A DNA stretch of 64,000 nucleotides from Trichocoleus desertorum NBK24 (GTDB lineage Bacteria > Cyanobacteriota > Cyanobacteriia > FACHB-46): contig NZ_CP116619.1 in the NCBI RefSeq assembly GCF_030409055.1, positions 3,883,628 through 3,947,627 on the forward strand. Direction: 5' to 3'. The translations under genes were made by a program, and so were the position numbers. Below, piece after piece: positions 9,310-18,483 of this stretch. The notes under the pieces were generated by a model that ran no database searches, had not been told where the DNA came from, and saw only the letters and a list, made by a program, of their open reading frames with translations. Each line of letters begins with the position of its first letter. Positions within the stretch are counted from its first letter, which is position 1.

Positions 9310-9912
9310 ATGACTCGTGTGCAGAATCAAGCGCCTGAAGAAAATACCCAACCACAAGTTGAAAATCCTTGGCTAGAGGGGTTCAAGACAATAGGGCTGA
9401 GTGTTGTTTTAGCTTTGGGAATTCGCACTTTCGTCGCTGAAGCACGCTATATCCCATCTGGGTCAATGCTGCCAACGCTACAAATCAACGATCGCCTCAT
9501 TGTAGATAAACTTAGCTACCATTTCCAGAGCTTAGATAGAGGTGATATTGTCGTGTTCTCACCGACTCAAACCCTAGAAGATCAGGGCTTTAAGGATGCT
9601 TTCATCAAACGCATCATTGGTCTGCCGGGTGAGAAGGTGGAAGTCAAGGGAGGGCGAGTCTTTATTAATGATCAACCTCTGCGAGAAGATTACATTGAGG
9701 AGCAACCAAGCTACCAATGGGGGCCTGTGCAGGTAGCTTCTGACTCATATTTAGTGTTGGGCGATAACCGCAATAACAGCTACGACAGCCACTATTGGGG
9801 GTTTGTCCCTCGCGATCGCATTATTGGTCGAGCTGTGGTGCGCTTCTGGCCTCCCAACCGAGTTGGAGAGCTAGGGCAAGATCCAGCTTATGAACTCAAG
9901 CCTGCTCAATAA
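9310..9912 (+). CDS. lepB: signal peptidase I
   Basis: Membrane-bound serine protease that removes signal peptides from exported proteins. One N-terminal membrane helix (about residues 26-44) is followed by the catalytic Ser52 in [10 protein letters not shown] and the general base Lys100 in [18 protein letters not shown]. The C-terminal box [25 protein letters not shown] is complete. At 200 aa it has the compact form usual in cyanobacteria. It ends four bases from the stop of the convergent dihydroorotase-like gene, so the two transcripts probably overlap. Confidence 0.96.
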   Translation: MTRVQNQAPEENTQPQVENPWLEGFKTIGLSVVLALGIRTFVAEARYIPSGSMLPTLQINDRLIVDKLSYHFQSLDRGDIVVFSPTQTLEDQGFKDAFIKRIIGLPGEKVEVKGGRVFINDQPLREDYIEEQPSYQWGPVQVASDSYLVLGDNRNNSYDSHYWGFVPRDRIIGRAVVRFWPPNRVGELGQDPAYELKPAQ

Positions 9913-9916
9913 CTCG

Positions 9917-11182
9917 TTAAGCACTAACGTACCAAGTTTGCACGATCTGCCCCAGCACCTCTTGACCGAGCCAAGGTGTATTAGTGGACAGGGATTTGAG
10001 AGACTGTCCGCTTACTACCCAAGGTTGGTTAGGGTTAAACAGAGTCAGTTCGGCAGGCTGACCGGATGCCACTGTCGCGATAGGCTGTTGCAAACACTTG
10101 GCTGGATTGCTACTGAGGGCTTGCCACAGTTCTAAAGCGCTCCATTCACCACTGGCGACAAAGCGTTGCCATAGCAGCGGCAGTGCCAGTTCTAAGCCGA
10201 TCGCGCCTGGAGGAGCCTCGGCAAAAGCCACTGTTTTTTCTTCGTAGGTATAAGGAGTGTGATCAATGGCGATCGCATCTAACACGCCTTGCCTGAAGCC
10301 CTCAATTAAAGCGGCTTGATCCGCTGGGTTGCCTAGGGGAGGCTCTAGCCGTAAGTTGGGGTCGTAGCTTTGAATTGCCTGACTATGGAGCAGCAAATGC
10401 ATCCAGGTGGTACTAGCTGTGATGGGTAAACCACGCTCTTTAGCCGCTTGAATTAACTCCACGCTCCGAGCTGTAGAAACTCGCATGATATGCACAGGGG
10501 TGCCGATCGCCGCAACGAGTTCTAAAAGCGCCGCGATCGCAGTGGTTTCGGCGATCGCAGGACTTCCAGGTAAGCCAAAGCGAATCGATTCTGGCCCCTC
10601 TCGCATCACCCCGTCACCCGCTAACTTCAGGTCGCAAGGCCAAAGTGCTACAGGCTTTTGTAGTGGTTTGAGATATTCCAAGAGTCGCCGCAGGAGTCCA
10701 TAACTAGATAAGGCTCGACCATCGGCAAAACCCACAACGCCCGCTGCTGCTAGTTCGGCTAGCTCGGTCATTTGTTGTCCTTGCACCCCTAGCGTCAAAG
10801 CGCCCCATGCCTGCACCTGGACTGGAAGCTGAAATTGCCGTTTGTCCTCCAACCAGGCGAGTCCAGCCGGATTATCCAGGGCGGGAGTCGTATCCGGCAG
10901 GATATTTAGGCGTGTAAAGCCACCTGCGATCGCTGCTTGCTGTAAAGAACGTAGGGTTTCCCTGTCCTCAAATCCGGGTTCGCCAGAGTGGCTGTATAAA
11001 TCGACTAACCCTGGCCCTAAGATCATGCCTCGGCTTTCTCGTACCTGAGTATTGGTGGGCCACTCAGAGATCGACTCTGCGATCGCCTCAATCTTGCCAT
11101 CGACAATCAAGACATCTGCCACGCGATCGGTCATCGCAGCAGGATCTAAGACCCGGACTTGTTGGAGCAGTTCATTAGTCAT
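9917..11182 (-). CDS. dihydroorotase-like protein with altered metal-binding residues
   Basis: Amidohydrolase of the dihydroorotase family by overall sequence (ILGPGLVDLY, AAIAGGFTRLNILPDTTPALDN, AIDHTPYTYEEK, APPGAIGLELALPLL, SSNPAKCLQQP). Several active-site positions differ from the classical enzyme: the HxH of the first strand is Y63-S-H65, the usual TPHH stretch reads TTWMH, the NPPLR substrate loop reads EPPLG, and DHAPH reads DHTPY. It may be a non-catalytic partner of aspartate transcarbamylase, as PyrC-prime is in Pseudomonas, or an enzyme with another substrate; automatic annotation would call it PyrC. The gene starts 13 bp after the stop of the tandem phosphatase and is probably cotranscribed with it. 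Confidence 0.85.
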   Translation of the reverse strand: MTNELLQQVRVLDPAAMTDRVADVLIVDGKIEAIAESISEWPTNTQVRESRGMILGPGLVDLYSHSGEPGFEDRETLRSLQQAAIAGGFTRLNILPDTTPALDNPAGLAWLEDKRQFQLPVQVQAWGALTLGVQGQQMTELAELAAAGVVGFADGRALSSYGLLRRLLEYLKPLQKPVALWPCDLKLAGDGVMREGPESIRFGLPGSPAIAETTAIAALLELVAAIGTPVHIMRVSTARSVELIQAAKERGLPITASTTWMHLLLHSQAIQSYDPNLRLEPPLGNPADQAALIEGFRQGVLDAIAIDHTPYTYEEKTVAFAEAPPGAIGLELALPLLWQRFVASGEWSALELWQALSSNPAKCLQQPIATVASGQPAELTLFNPNQPWVVSGQSLKSLSTNTPWLGQEVLGQIVQTWYVSA

Positions 11183-11195
11183 GATGCCTTCGTAC

Positions 11196-12569
11196 TTACA
11201 AAGCTCCTGCTGCCGTTTTGTCTAAAACTCCACCTGCTAGGTGAGACGTAATATTCATCGCTTGCAAGACAGGCTGACCTGCTGGGCCTTTGGGGTAGTC
11301 GATCACACTCACCGCACCATTCCCTTGCTTGAAGTTCCAGAAGTTTTCTGGCCCTAAGCCCACCACATGACACAAAATGGCCTTGTTGATGGCGTCATGA
11401 GCCACTACCAGTACAGTCTGAGGAGTAGGGGATGCAGCCGCTGTTTCGACAATGGCGTTCCAAGCTGCGATCGCCCGATCCCAAACCTGTTGCAGGTTCT
11501 CACCCTCAGGCATTTGCACGGCTTCTGGAGTAGCTTGCCAGCGTTGCAACTCACCCGGAAACTCTGCCTCAATCTCTGACTCTAGCTTGCCTTCCCACAA
11601 ACCATGACTGATTTCTTGCAAGGTATCGTCGAGCTTTAATTCAATAGCGGGGTGGTGTTGCAGAATAATCTCTGCTGTTTCTTTGGGCCGCTGCATTGAG
11701 CTACTCACTGCCGCATCGATGCTAATGGAGCGCAAAAACTCTGCCGCTTGTCCAGCTTGCTCACGCCCATTGTCGTTGAGTGGGACATCAATTTGACCTT
11801 GGAAGCGCTTCTGTCGATTCCATTCTGTCTCCCCGTGCCGCACTAGCAAAAGGCGGGGTCCCTTTTGTCCAGAGCGACGCTTTGGCAACGGTTCGCCAAA
11901 GTGAGCTGTCAAGTTCAAAGACTCTACCTGCACAGGCGCGTCTAAGCCACCTGCAAAATTCAAGACTGTAATGCCGCAGTTAGACTGCTGCAAAGATTGG
12001 TAGCGATCGCAATCTAGACCAATGGCGGTGCTGATCAAAGCTCGATTAATACCGCTGTGAGCGACGACCAGAATGGTTTGATCCCCATGCCGAGGTAAAA
12101 CTTCTTGCCAAAACTGTCGAGCTTGTTCGTAAAGCGCTGGAACTGGAAAGAAATCAACTGTACCGTTGGGGCCAGGGATTTCCATCCGCAGCTTGTGGGG
12201 TTGGTCTCGCCACAACTGGATGTCATCGGGGAATTTGGCTTCGACCTCATCAAACAATATGCCTTCCCAGAGCACCAGATTGATTTCCTTGAGGTTGTCG
12301 GTTAGCTGGATTTCGGGCGGATAGTGAGTAGCCGTCGGAAAGCAGGAAAGAGCTAGCTGAGCGGTTTCTTTGGCTCGTTTCAGCGGGCTGCTATATACCG
12401 CATCGAAGGTGAGGCCACTCAAAGCTGCCCCCACCTGTTGAGCCGCAGCACGACCTACTTCAGTTAAGGTTGATTGGTCACAGTGACCCTGAACACGGCG
12501 CTCAACGTTATAGCTACTCTCGCCGTGGCGCACAAGAATGACACGAGTACTCAGGGCTTTATCCTCCAA
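11196..12569 (-). CDS. tandem histidine phosphatase (phosphoglycerate-mutase fold), two domains
   Basis: Two histidine-phosphatase domains in one chain: the first begins VILVRHGESSYN (phospho-acceptor His15) and the second LLVRHGETEWN near residue 243. Each has its second catalytic His region (VVAHSGINRALI; VVAHDAINKAIL). Cyanobacterial proteins of this layout are commonly annotated phosphoglycerate mutase or 2-carboxyarabinitol-1-phosphate phosphatase; substrate is not decided by sequence. The start is unusual: the only conventional candidate, TTG at 12569, directly follows a TGA and contributes to the Shine-Dalgarno GGAGG itself, whereas a CTG at 12554 lies eight bases after GGAGG and would give MSTRVILVRHG, matching usual family N-termini. 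Confidence 0.88.
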   Translation of the reverse strand: MEDKALSTRVILVRHGESSYNVERRVQGHCDQSTLTEVGRAAAQQVGAALSGLTFDAVYSSPLKRAKETAQLALSCFPTATHYPPEIQLTDNLKEINLVLWEGILFDEVEAKFPDDIQLWRDQPHKLRMEIPGPNGTVDFFPVPALYEQARQFWQEVLPRHGDQTILVVAHSGINRALISTAIGLDCDRYQSLQQSNCGITVLNFAGGLDAPVQVESLNLTAHFGEPLPKRRSGQKGPRLLLVRHGETEWNRQKRFQGQIDVPLNDNGREQAGQAAEFLRSISIDAAVSSSMQRPKETAEIILQHHPAIELKLDDTLQEISHGLWEGKLESEIEAEFPGELQRWQATPEAVQMPEGENLQQVWDRAIAAWNAIVETAAASPTPQTVLVVAHDAINKAILCHVVGLGPENFWNFKQGNGAVSVIDYPKGPAGQPVLQAMNITSHLAGGVLDKTAAGAL

Positions 12570-12907
12570 TCAAATCAGGGCAGGGGTGTAAGAAATAGAG
12601 CGATCGCCAACGATGCAGACTCTTTAAAACAAGACCAGTAGAAAACAAGACCAGAAGAATTTTACCCCGTTGAGGAGACGCGCTGGATCATGAAAGATAC
12701 GGTCTAGCCCGCTGTTTGTACTAGCCGCGATCGCCTATCTCTCCTGAAAAGCTGATGGCTCTAACTGCTGATAGGCCACGGAGCAGGACTAGCAATGAGA
12801 TAATGCCTTTGAGGCTGATTAACATTGCACTCACATTAGATTGAGCTGAACGGGTTCATCACTCCAAATTGGGGGTGAAATCACTGCACTTGCTGCTGGG
12901 GAAGGGA
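12570..12907. other. 338-bp divergent intergenic region
   Basis: Separates the minus-strand phosphatase from the plus-strand CPBP protease. It holds a 16-bp tandem duplication (AAAACAAGACCAGTAG at 12626 and a copy with one mismatch at 12642) and HIP1 sites, but no gene that I can support. Confidence 0.5.
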
Positions 12908-14509
12908 ATGAGACTGAAGCAATTGATTTTAGGGATTCTGACGATTATTGCGATCGCTTTTATTGGTTTATCTTTAGCCCAAAGCTGGAGCCAGCCTCAA
13001 GTTCAGAGCCGTCTAGAACTCTATCAAACCAATCTGTTGCTGCACGCTTCCGAGTGGCAAGGCGATGCCAACAGCGATGTAGATCTCAAAGTGGCACGGG
13101 ATAAATTGATTGGGGATGAACCCGTCAAAGCTGCCTTAAAGCAGTACCAAGAGGCTCGCCAATCGGTAGCAGGCACTTTAAACAAGTTGCAAGCGCGATC
13201 GCAACCCACTTTAGATCGCCCATTGGATCGCACCTTAAAGCCAGAAACACAGCCTAAAGTGGCTCCAGCTACAGAAACACCTGCCCCCAAAACTCAAGCC
13301 CAACAAAGCCAAGAACCCATCACTCAGATGAATCGCCTCATTCGTGAGTTGGACTTGCGGTTAGGGGTTTTGCAGGCCCAGCAGGGAAAAACTGATGCAG
13401 CTTTAGCAACCTGGAACCAGTTGATTGACACCACTCAATCGAGTAGCCGATTTGGCAGCTTGGGCAATACAGCAACCGCTTTAGTCGGATTGTGGAGTTC
13501 TCCTCCCCGACTACTACCCGATGCCGAACTCCAAATCAAACAAGAATTAGATGGCTGGTTTCGCTACCAAGCTCTGACGCGATTGTACGCACTGCAACAG
13601 CGCCAAACTAGCCTCAGCGAATTGCAAACTACCGAACAAGACCTAGCTCAGCAAGCCGCTTTTAAGTTGTTAATTATTGCTGGGATTCCAGTCTTTGGCT
13701 TTTTGATTGGCATCGCCATTTTGATCTATTTAGTCGTGCAGTGGCTGCTGAAAGGAAAACAAGCCCTGTTAGTGCAAAATGAAACCTTGACTTGGCCAAC
13801 CTCTTGGGGTGGCGAAACTATTTGGCAAGTTTTAGTCCTGTTTTTCGTGGGGCAATTCTTTGTCGGCCAAATTGCCTTACCCGTAGGTCTTCAGATTTTA
13901 GGCATTAACCCCGCTAGCTTTGATAGTCGGACGCAAGCTATTTATATTCTGGCTGTGTATGCCTTGCTGGTGACTGTTGGGCTTCTGGTTCTCTACAGCT
14001 CTTTAAAGCCCTTCCTACCCTTACCTGAAGGCTGGTTTCAGATCAATGGCCGAGGCAGGTGGTTCTGGTGGGGGCTAGGCGGTTATTTCATGGCCCTCCC
14101 TCTAGTGATTTTGGTGTCGTTGATTAACCAACAGTTTTGGCAAGGGCAGGGAGGCAGCAATCCCATTTTGCCGATTGTGCTAGAGGGCCGAGATAATGTG
14201 GCCTTGGTAATCTTTTTCCTGACCGCCTCGATCGCGGCTCCTTTATTTGAGGAAGTAATGTTTCGAGGGTTTCTGCTACCCTCGCTAACCCGCTACGTGC
14301 CCGTTTGGGGAGCCATTACTATCAGTGCTTTTCTATTCGCCCTTGCTCACCTAAGCCTGTCAGAAATATTACCGCTGATGGTTTTGGGAATGGTGCTGGG
14401 GTTTGTCTACACGCGATCGCGCAATCTCCTTGCTCCCATGCTGATGCACAGTCTTTGGAATAGTGGCACCTTGCTGAGCCTCTTTATTCTGGGCAGTGGC
14501 TCGACTTAA
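12908..14509 (+). CDS. CPBP-family intramembrane protease-like protein (Abi/CAAX type)
   Basis: Integral membrane protein of the type II CAAX/bacteriocin-processing family. From the ATG at 12908, preceded by the purine-rich GGGGAAGGGA, an N-terminal membrane helix is followed by a long soluble region to about residue 250 with a Pro/Thr/Gln-rich stretch, then six or more membrane helices. The catalytic motifs are present: EEVMFRGFLLPSL (motif 1, EExxxR), FALAHLS (motif 2, FxxxH) and HSLWNSG (motif 3). It would cleave substrates in the membrane; the substrate is unknown. The frame opens earlier (TTG at 12869), but that start lacks a ribosome site. Members occur widely in cyanobacteria and need not be defence proteins. 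Confidence 0.88.
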   Translation: MRLKQLILGILTIIAIAFIGLSLAQSWSQPQVQSRLELYQTNLLLHASEWQGDANSDVDLKVARDKLIGDEPVKAALKQYQEARQSVAGTLNKLQARSQPTLDRPLDRTLKPETQPKVAPATETPAPKTQAQQSQEPITQMNRLIRELDLRLGVLQAQQGKTDAALATWNQLIDTTQSSSRFGSLGNTATALVGLWSSPPRLLPDAELQIKQELDGWFRYQALTRLYALQQRQTSLSELQTTEQDLAQQAAFKLLIIAGIPVFGFLIGIAILIYLVVQWLLKGKQALLVQNETLTWPTSWGGETIWQVLVLFFVGQFFVGQIALPVGLQILGINPASFDSRTQAIYILAVYALLVTVGLLVLYSSLKPFLPLPEGWFQINGRGRWFWWGLGGYFMALPLVILVSLINQQFWQGQGGSNPILPIVLEGRDNVALVIFFLTASIAAPLFEEVMFRGFLLPSLTRYVPVWGAITISAFLFALAHLSLSEILPLMVLGMVLGFVYTRSRNLLAPMLMHSLWNSGTLLSLFILGSGST

Positions 14510-14644
14510 GCTGAGGCATTTAGTTGAGATAAAAAATTCGAATCAGAGACGAGTAGGTTTCCGTTTCTCGTTAATTGCGTGGTGTAGTTGGGCATACTGA
14601 CTGCGGAATCAATTCATACCCGCTTTTCAAGGAGACCTACTTAA

Positions 14645-14902
14645 ATGACTAGCTCCAATCAAGCTGACAAGAAAACCGCTGCCGGCATTTGTGGCATTTT
14701 GCTGGGAGCCCTCGGTGTTCACAAATTCATTTTGGGCTACAACACCGAAGGCATTATTATGCTGCTCGCAACTCTGCTCACCTGTGGTATTGGCGGAGCC
14801 ATTATGGGAGTGATTGGTTTGGTAGAAGGAATTATCTACCTCACCAAGTCGGATGAAGAATTCGTCAGCACCTACATATTGACTAAGAAAGGTTGGTTCT
14901 AG
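14645..14902 (+). CDS. TM2-domain membrane protein
   Basis: 85-aa protein with two membrane helices joined by a short turn. The first helix region (AAGICGILLGALGVHKFILGY) matches the TM2 consensus, in which a G-x-H-K-F-x-L-G turn is typical, and the second is rich in Gly/Ile (TCGIGGAIMGVIGLVEGIIYL). AAGGAGA before the ATG is a good ribosome site. Function unknown. It begins a tight run of three small membrane-protein genes with the same orientation. Confidence 0.85.
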   Translation: MTSSNQADKKTAAGICGILLGALGVHKFILGYNTEGIIMLLATLLTCGIGGAIMGVIGLVEGIIYLTKSDEEFVSTYILTKKGWF

Positions 14903-14926
14903 AGAAACCTGGGCCTGGTTTCAACT

Positions 14927-15421
14927 ATGTTGGCATTCTCCAAACATGCTTTATCTCGCCAAGGACGGCTCATTCGTTGGGGAGTATTGGGCCTATGTGC
15001 TGCGCCCATTGCAGGAGCTTACTGGTATAGCCAAGGCTACCGCTTACCCTTTCTAGGCTGTCCCATCCGAAATTTAACAGGGATTCCTTGTCCTACCTGT
15101 GGCATGACCCGATCGTTTATGGCGATCGCTCATGGTGATTGGAATCAGGCTTTAGTTCATCACTTGTTTGGGCCTGTGCTTTTTGTAAGCTTGGCGATCG
15201 CAGCAGTACATCTATTGGCTGAACTTGTAGTAGGACGACGGATTACGACTGGCTATTCTGCCCTGATTAGTCAACGGCAAGTGCATTGTCTGGGGCTGGC
15301 AATGTTTTTGGGCTACCATGTTTGGCGACTTTACGGCTTGTCCCAATCAGGCGAACTAAGTCTGGTGTTTCTTCAATCCCCTCTAGGGCACCTGCTATTC
15401 GCTAGCCCAGGCATGGCTTAG
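14927..15421 (+). CDS. DUF2752 membrane protein
   Basis: 164-aa protein with about four membrane segments. The family signature CPTCGMTRSFMAIAHGD lies near residues 53-69, just after a further cysteine (LGCPIRN, residue 45 or so), so a metal- or redox-active Cys cluster is possible. It lies 24 bp after the TM2 gene and is probably in the same operon. No function is established for the family. Confidence 0.82.
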   Translation: MLAFSKHALSRQGRLIRWGVLGLCAAPIAGAYWYSQGYRLPFLGCPIRNLTGIPCPTCGMTRSFMAIAHGDWNQALVHHLFGPVLFVSLAIAAVHLLAELVVGRRITTGYSALISQRQVHCLGLAMFLGYHVWRLYGLSQSGELSLVFLQSPLGHLLFASPGMA

Positions 15422-15476
15422 ATTCTTTTCTCTTTAAGTCAAGTACAACTGAAGGTTTGTTATTAGGTAGGCTCCG

Positions 15477-15659
15477 ATGCTAGCGCTCAAACGTAAAAGG
15501 CTACTGTTCACTCTTTTGTTGGCACTGATTGGGGCAGGTTACTTTAGCGCCATGTCCACGATAGAAGTAGTGCCATTCTTAAAAAGCTCTATTGCTCTGC
15601 TACCGATTCAAGTTGGAGCTTTGATTTATCTGTTTATGTTTCGACGCGAAAGCAATTGA
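15477..15659 (+). CDS. small two-helix membrane protein, unknown
   Basis: 60-aa protein: basic start (MLALKRKRLLF), a hydrophobic helix to about residue 25, a short loop and a second hydrophobic segment ending in FMFRRESN. It follows the DUF2752 gene by 55 bp on the same strand. No family recognised. It could be a real accessory membrane peptide; the reading frame and composition look coding. Confidence 0.5.
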   Translation: MLALKRKRLLFTLLLALIGAGYFSAMSTIEVVPFLKSSIALLPIQVGALIYLFMFRRESN

Positions 15660-15786
15660 GATTCTAAATTTAGGCTTGGGAGTAAAAAACTCAGCATTTT
15701 TACGGCAATTTTTGGAGTCTTCGCCTACCCTCTAAAGAAGAGATGCCAATTTAGGTATCCCATGATGGCGGTAGATCGAGAAGCTT

Positions 15787-18270
15787 ATGCAACTGACTCC
15801 AGACCAAATTGTTGCAACTCCAACCTCCCCAGAAATTGTGACTTTAGAAGTTGCGGGGATGAAGTGTGCAGGCTGTGTCCGAACCGTAGAACAGCGGCTC
15901 AGTCAGCATCCGGGAGTGATTTCCGCCTCAGTCAACTTAGTAACTGAGGTCGCAACAGTTGAGTGTGAAGCAGGAATTGCTAATCCTGCTATTTTGGCTC
16001 AAGCAGTGACCGAAGCGGGCTTCCCGACACAAGCTAGATATGCAGCCACAGCCACTGATGCAACGGCTGGAGTTGGTTTTGCTCCAAGCTTTAGAGAACG
16101 GCATCAACTTGAAATTCAACAACAAACCCGTCAAACTGCGATCGCGGGTCTGCTCCTATTCCTGTCTGGGCTAGGCCATCTGGGGCAATGGGGATGGTTA
16201 ACTCTTCCGGGTCTCAGCAATATTTGGTTCCATTGGGGTCTAGCCACACTGGCACTTTTGGGGCCTGGACGTTTCATCTTAGTAGAAGGCTGGCGAGGGC
16301 TACGACGCAACGCCCCCAACATGAATACACTCGTCGGTTTAGGCACCTTCACCGCTTACACTGCCAGTTGTATTGCCCTGTTCTTTCCCAGATTGGGCTG
16401 GGAGTGTTTCTTTGATGAACCCGTGATGTTAGTGGGGTTTATCTTGTTAGGCCGTACCTTAGAGCAGCGAGCTAGGGGCCGAGCTGTTGCCGCTTTTGAA
16501 GCTTTGGTAGCGCTTCAACCTCGGGTTGCCCGACTGATCCCCCAACCCACAATTGACCCTAGCAATCAAACTGCGATCGCCTCGCAAACCTGTGTCGAAA
16601 TTCCGGTGGAGCGAGTCCGAGTGGGAGAGTGGCTCCAAGTGCTACCGGGAGAAAAGATGCCTGTAGACGGCAAATTGGTGACTGGGCAAACTACAGTCGA
16701 TGAGTCGATGCTGACTGGCGAATCGTTACCTGTGCTCAAGCAGCCTGGGGAGCTGGTCGCAGCAGGCACCCTGAACCAATCAGGAGCGATCGCTATCCAA
16801 GCCACCCGCACAGGCAAGGACACGACGCTGGCTCAAATCATTGCTCTAGTAGAAACGGCTCAAACTCGCAAAGCCCCGATTCAGCATTTGGCCGACATCG
16901 TGGCTGGGTACTTCACCTACACAGTCATGGCGATTGCGGCTGTTACCTTTGCTTTTTGGTACGGGATCGGCACCCATCTCTGGCCCGAAGTTTTGAGCCA
17001 CCACGCAACGATCGCTTCCCTCACGACTCATGCTCACCTGATGCAGCAGAGCCACTTAGCAGACTTGCCGACGCAGACCTCGCCATTATTGTTAAGCCTG
17101 AAATTGGCGATCGCTGTGTTGGTCGTTGCCTGTCCCTGTGCGTTAGGCTTGGCGACTCCGACCGCAATCTTGGTGGGTTCTAGTTTAGGGGCTGAACAGG
17201 GATTGTTGATTCGAGGGGGCGATGTCCTGGAGCAGGTGCATCACCTCGACACCATTGTGTTTGACAAAACTGGCACTCTGACAGCGGGTCAGCCGACGGT
17301 TACCGATTGTTTACCTCTAGTCACTGCTAGTGCCGATCTTGAACCACTCTCTCCCCAGGATTTATTACAGTTTGCTGCCACGGTTGAAAGTGGTGCCCGT
17401 CACCCCCTAGCCGCCGCAATCTTACAGCAAGCCCAAGCTCGGAATTTAGATCTTCTACCTGCCAAAGATTTCCACACAGAACCGGGGTTGGGAGTTTCGG
17501 CATTAGTCAGCGATCGCCCAGTGGTGCTCGGCAATGCTGATTGGCTGCGCCAGCAAGGCATTCCTGTGAGTGACCTAGCCCAGCATCAAGCAGAAATATT
17601 AGCAAAAGCTGGCAAAACGGTGGTCTATGTTGCGATCGCAGGGACACTAGCGGGGTTGATTGCTGCCGTTGATCCCCTGCGGCCTGATGCTTGTGCCACT
17701 GCCAAGCAGCTTCAGCAAATGGGCTTACGTGTTTATCTCTTAAGTGGCGATCGCTCCGAAGTCGCAGCCACCGTTGCTCAAGCGGTTGGAATTCCTCCGG
17801 AGAACGTGCAGTCTGAGATCCGCCCAGCCGGAAAAGCAGCCGCGATCGCTCAGCTACAAACCCAGGGGCATCGAGTCGCAATGATGGGGGATGGCATCAA
17901 TGATGCGCCTGCCCTAGCGCAAGCAGATATTGGTATTTCTCTGTATTCGGGTACCGATGTTGCTGTGGAAACCGCCGAGATTGTGCTGATGCGCGATCGC
18001 CTGATGGACGTTGTACGATCAATTCAACTGAGTCGCGCTACCTTTAACAAAATCCGTCAGAACTTATTCTGGGCCTTTGCTTACAATGTGCTGGGTATTC
18101 CCTTGGCTGCGGGTGCGCTTCTAGTAACCACAGGGTTTGCTCTAAGTCCAGCAGCAGCGGGCGCTATGATGGCTTTCAGTTCTGTCAGTGTAGTCACCAA
18201 TTCACTTTTACTTCGCTATACTCACGCTGCTAAAGGAGATGAAACGAACCCAACCTCCTTTCATGTCTAA
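15787..18270 (+). CDS. ctaA: copper-transporting P1B-type ATPase, CtaA-like
   Basis: Pumps Cu(I) across a membrane using ATP. The N-terminal metal-binding domain has GMKCAGC (Cys27, Cys30); eight membrane helices include the CPC ion site in VVACPCALGLATPT near residue 447. The cytosolic domains have the actuator TGES (MLTGESLPV), phosphorylation site DKTGTLT near 491, the HP motif (ARHPLA), and GDGINDAP near 700. The last helix contains MMAFSSVSVVTNS, as in Cu(I) pumps. The GMKCAGC form fits CtaA, which supplies copper toward the thylakoid PacS pump and plastocyanin, better than PacS. No copper chaperone or regulator gene adjoins it. Confidence 0.9.
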   Translation: MQLTPDQIVATPTSPEIVTLEVAGMKCAGCVRTVEQRLSQHPGVISASVNLVTEVATVECEAGIANPAILAQAVTEAGFPTQARYAATATDATAGVGFAPSFRERHQLEIQQQTRQTAIAGLLLFLSGLGHLGQWGWLTLPGLSNIWFHWGLATLALLGPGRFILVEGWRGLRRNAPNMNTLVGLGTFTAYTASCIALFFPRLGWECFFDEPVMLVGFILLGRTLEQRARGRAVAAFEALVALQPRVARLIPQPTIDPSNQTAIASQTCVEIPVERVRVGEWLQVLPGEKMPVDGKLVTGQTTVDESMLTGESLPVLKQPGELVAAGTLNQSGAIAIQATRTGKDTTLAQIIALVETAQTRKAPIQHLADIVAGYFTYTVMAIAAVTFAFWYGIGTHLWPEVLSHHATIASLTTHAHLMQQSHLADLPTQTSPLLLSLKLAIAVLVVACPCALGLATPTAILVGSSLGAEQGLLIRGGDVLEQVHHLDTIVFDKTGTLTAGQPTVTDCLPLVTASADLEPLSPQDLLQFAATVESGARHPLAAAILQQAQARNLDLLPAKDFHTEPGLGVSALVSDRPVVLGNADWLRQQGIPVSDLAQHQAEILAKAGKTVVYVAIAGTLAGLIAAVDPLRPDACATAKQLQQMGLRVYLLSGDRSEVAATVAQAVGIPPENVQSEIRPAGKAAAIAQLQTQGHRVAMMGDGINDAPALAQADIGISLYSGTDVAVETAEIVLMRDRLMDVVRSIQLSRATFNKIRQNLFWAFAYNVLGIPLAAGALLVTTGFALSPAAAGAMMAFSSVSVVTNSLLLRYTHAAKGDETNPTSFHV

Positions 18271-18310
18271 GATCATCTGCTAGCTCCAAAAAGTAACAGC
18301 GATCGCTAAA

Positions 18311-18346
18311 GCTTCAAATATTAGTTTTGCATGCTAGTTTTGAAGC
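18311..18346 (+). terminator. hairpin downstream of ctaA
   Basis: Perfect 8-bp inverted repeat GCTTCAAA/TTTGAAGC around a 20-base loop, 40 bp after the ctaA stop and about 140 bp before the first FHA gene. Confidence 0.35.
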
Positions 18347-18483
18347 ACTATTACGCTCAAAAGCCTGTTCGGATGGGTAACCTTAAGACATAGCTTATAT
18401 TAGTGGTTTCCAGGCACAAAATCTTCAGAATCTCGTCAGGCTCTACATTATAAGTTCTAACTATTTGAAATTCCCACGGCCTT

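Noticed and set aside
12908-14509. CPBP protein as an abortive-infection defence gene
   Set aside because: The family name includes Abi, but CPBP proteases are common housekeeping or unknown-function proteins in cyanobacteria and nothing here indicates phage defence.
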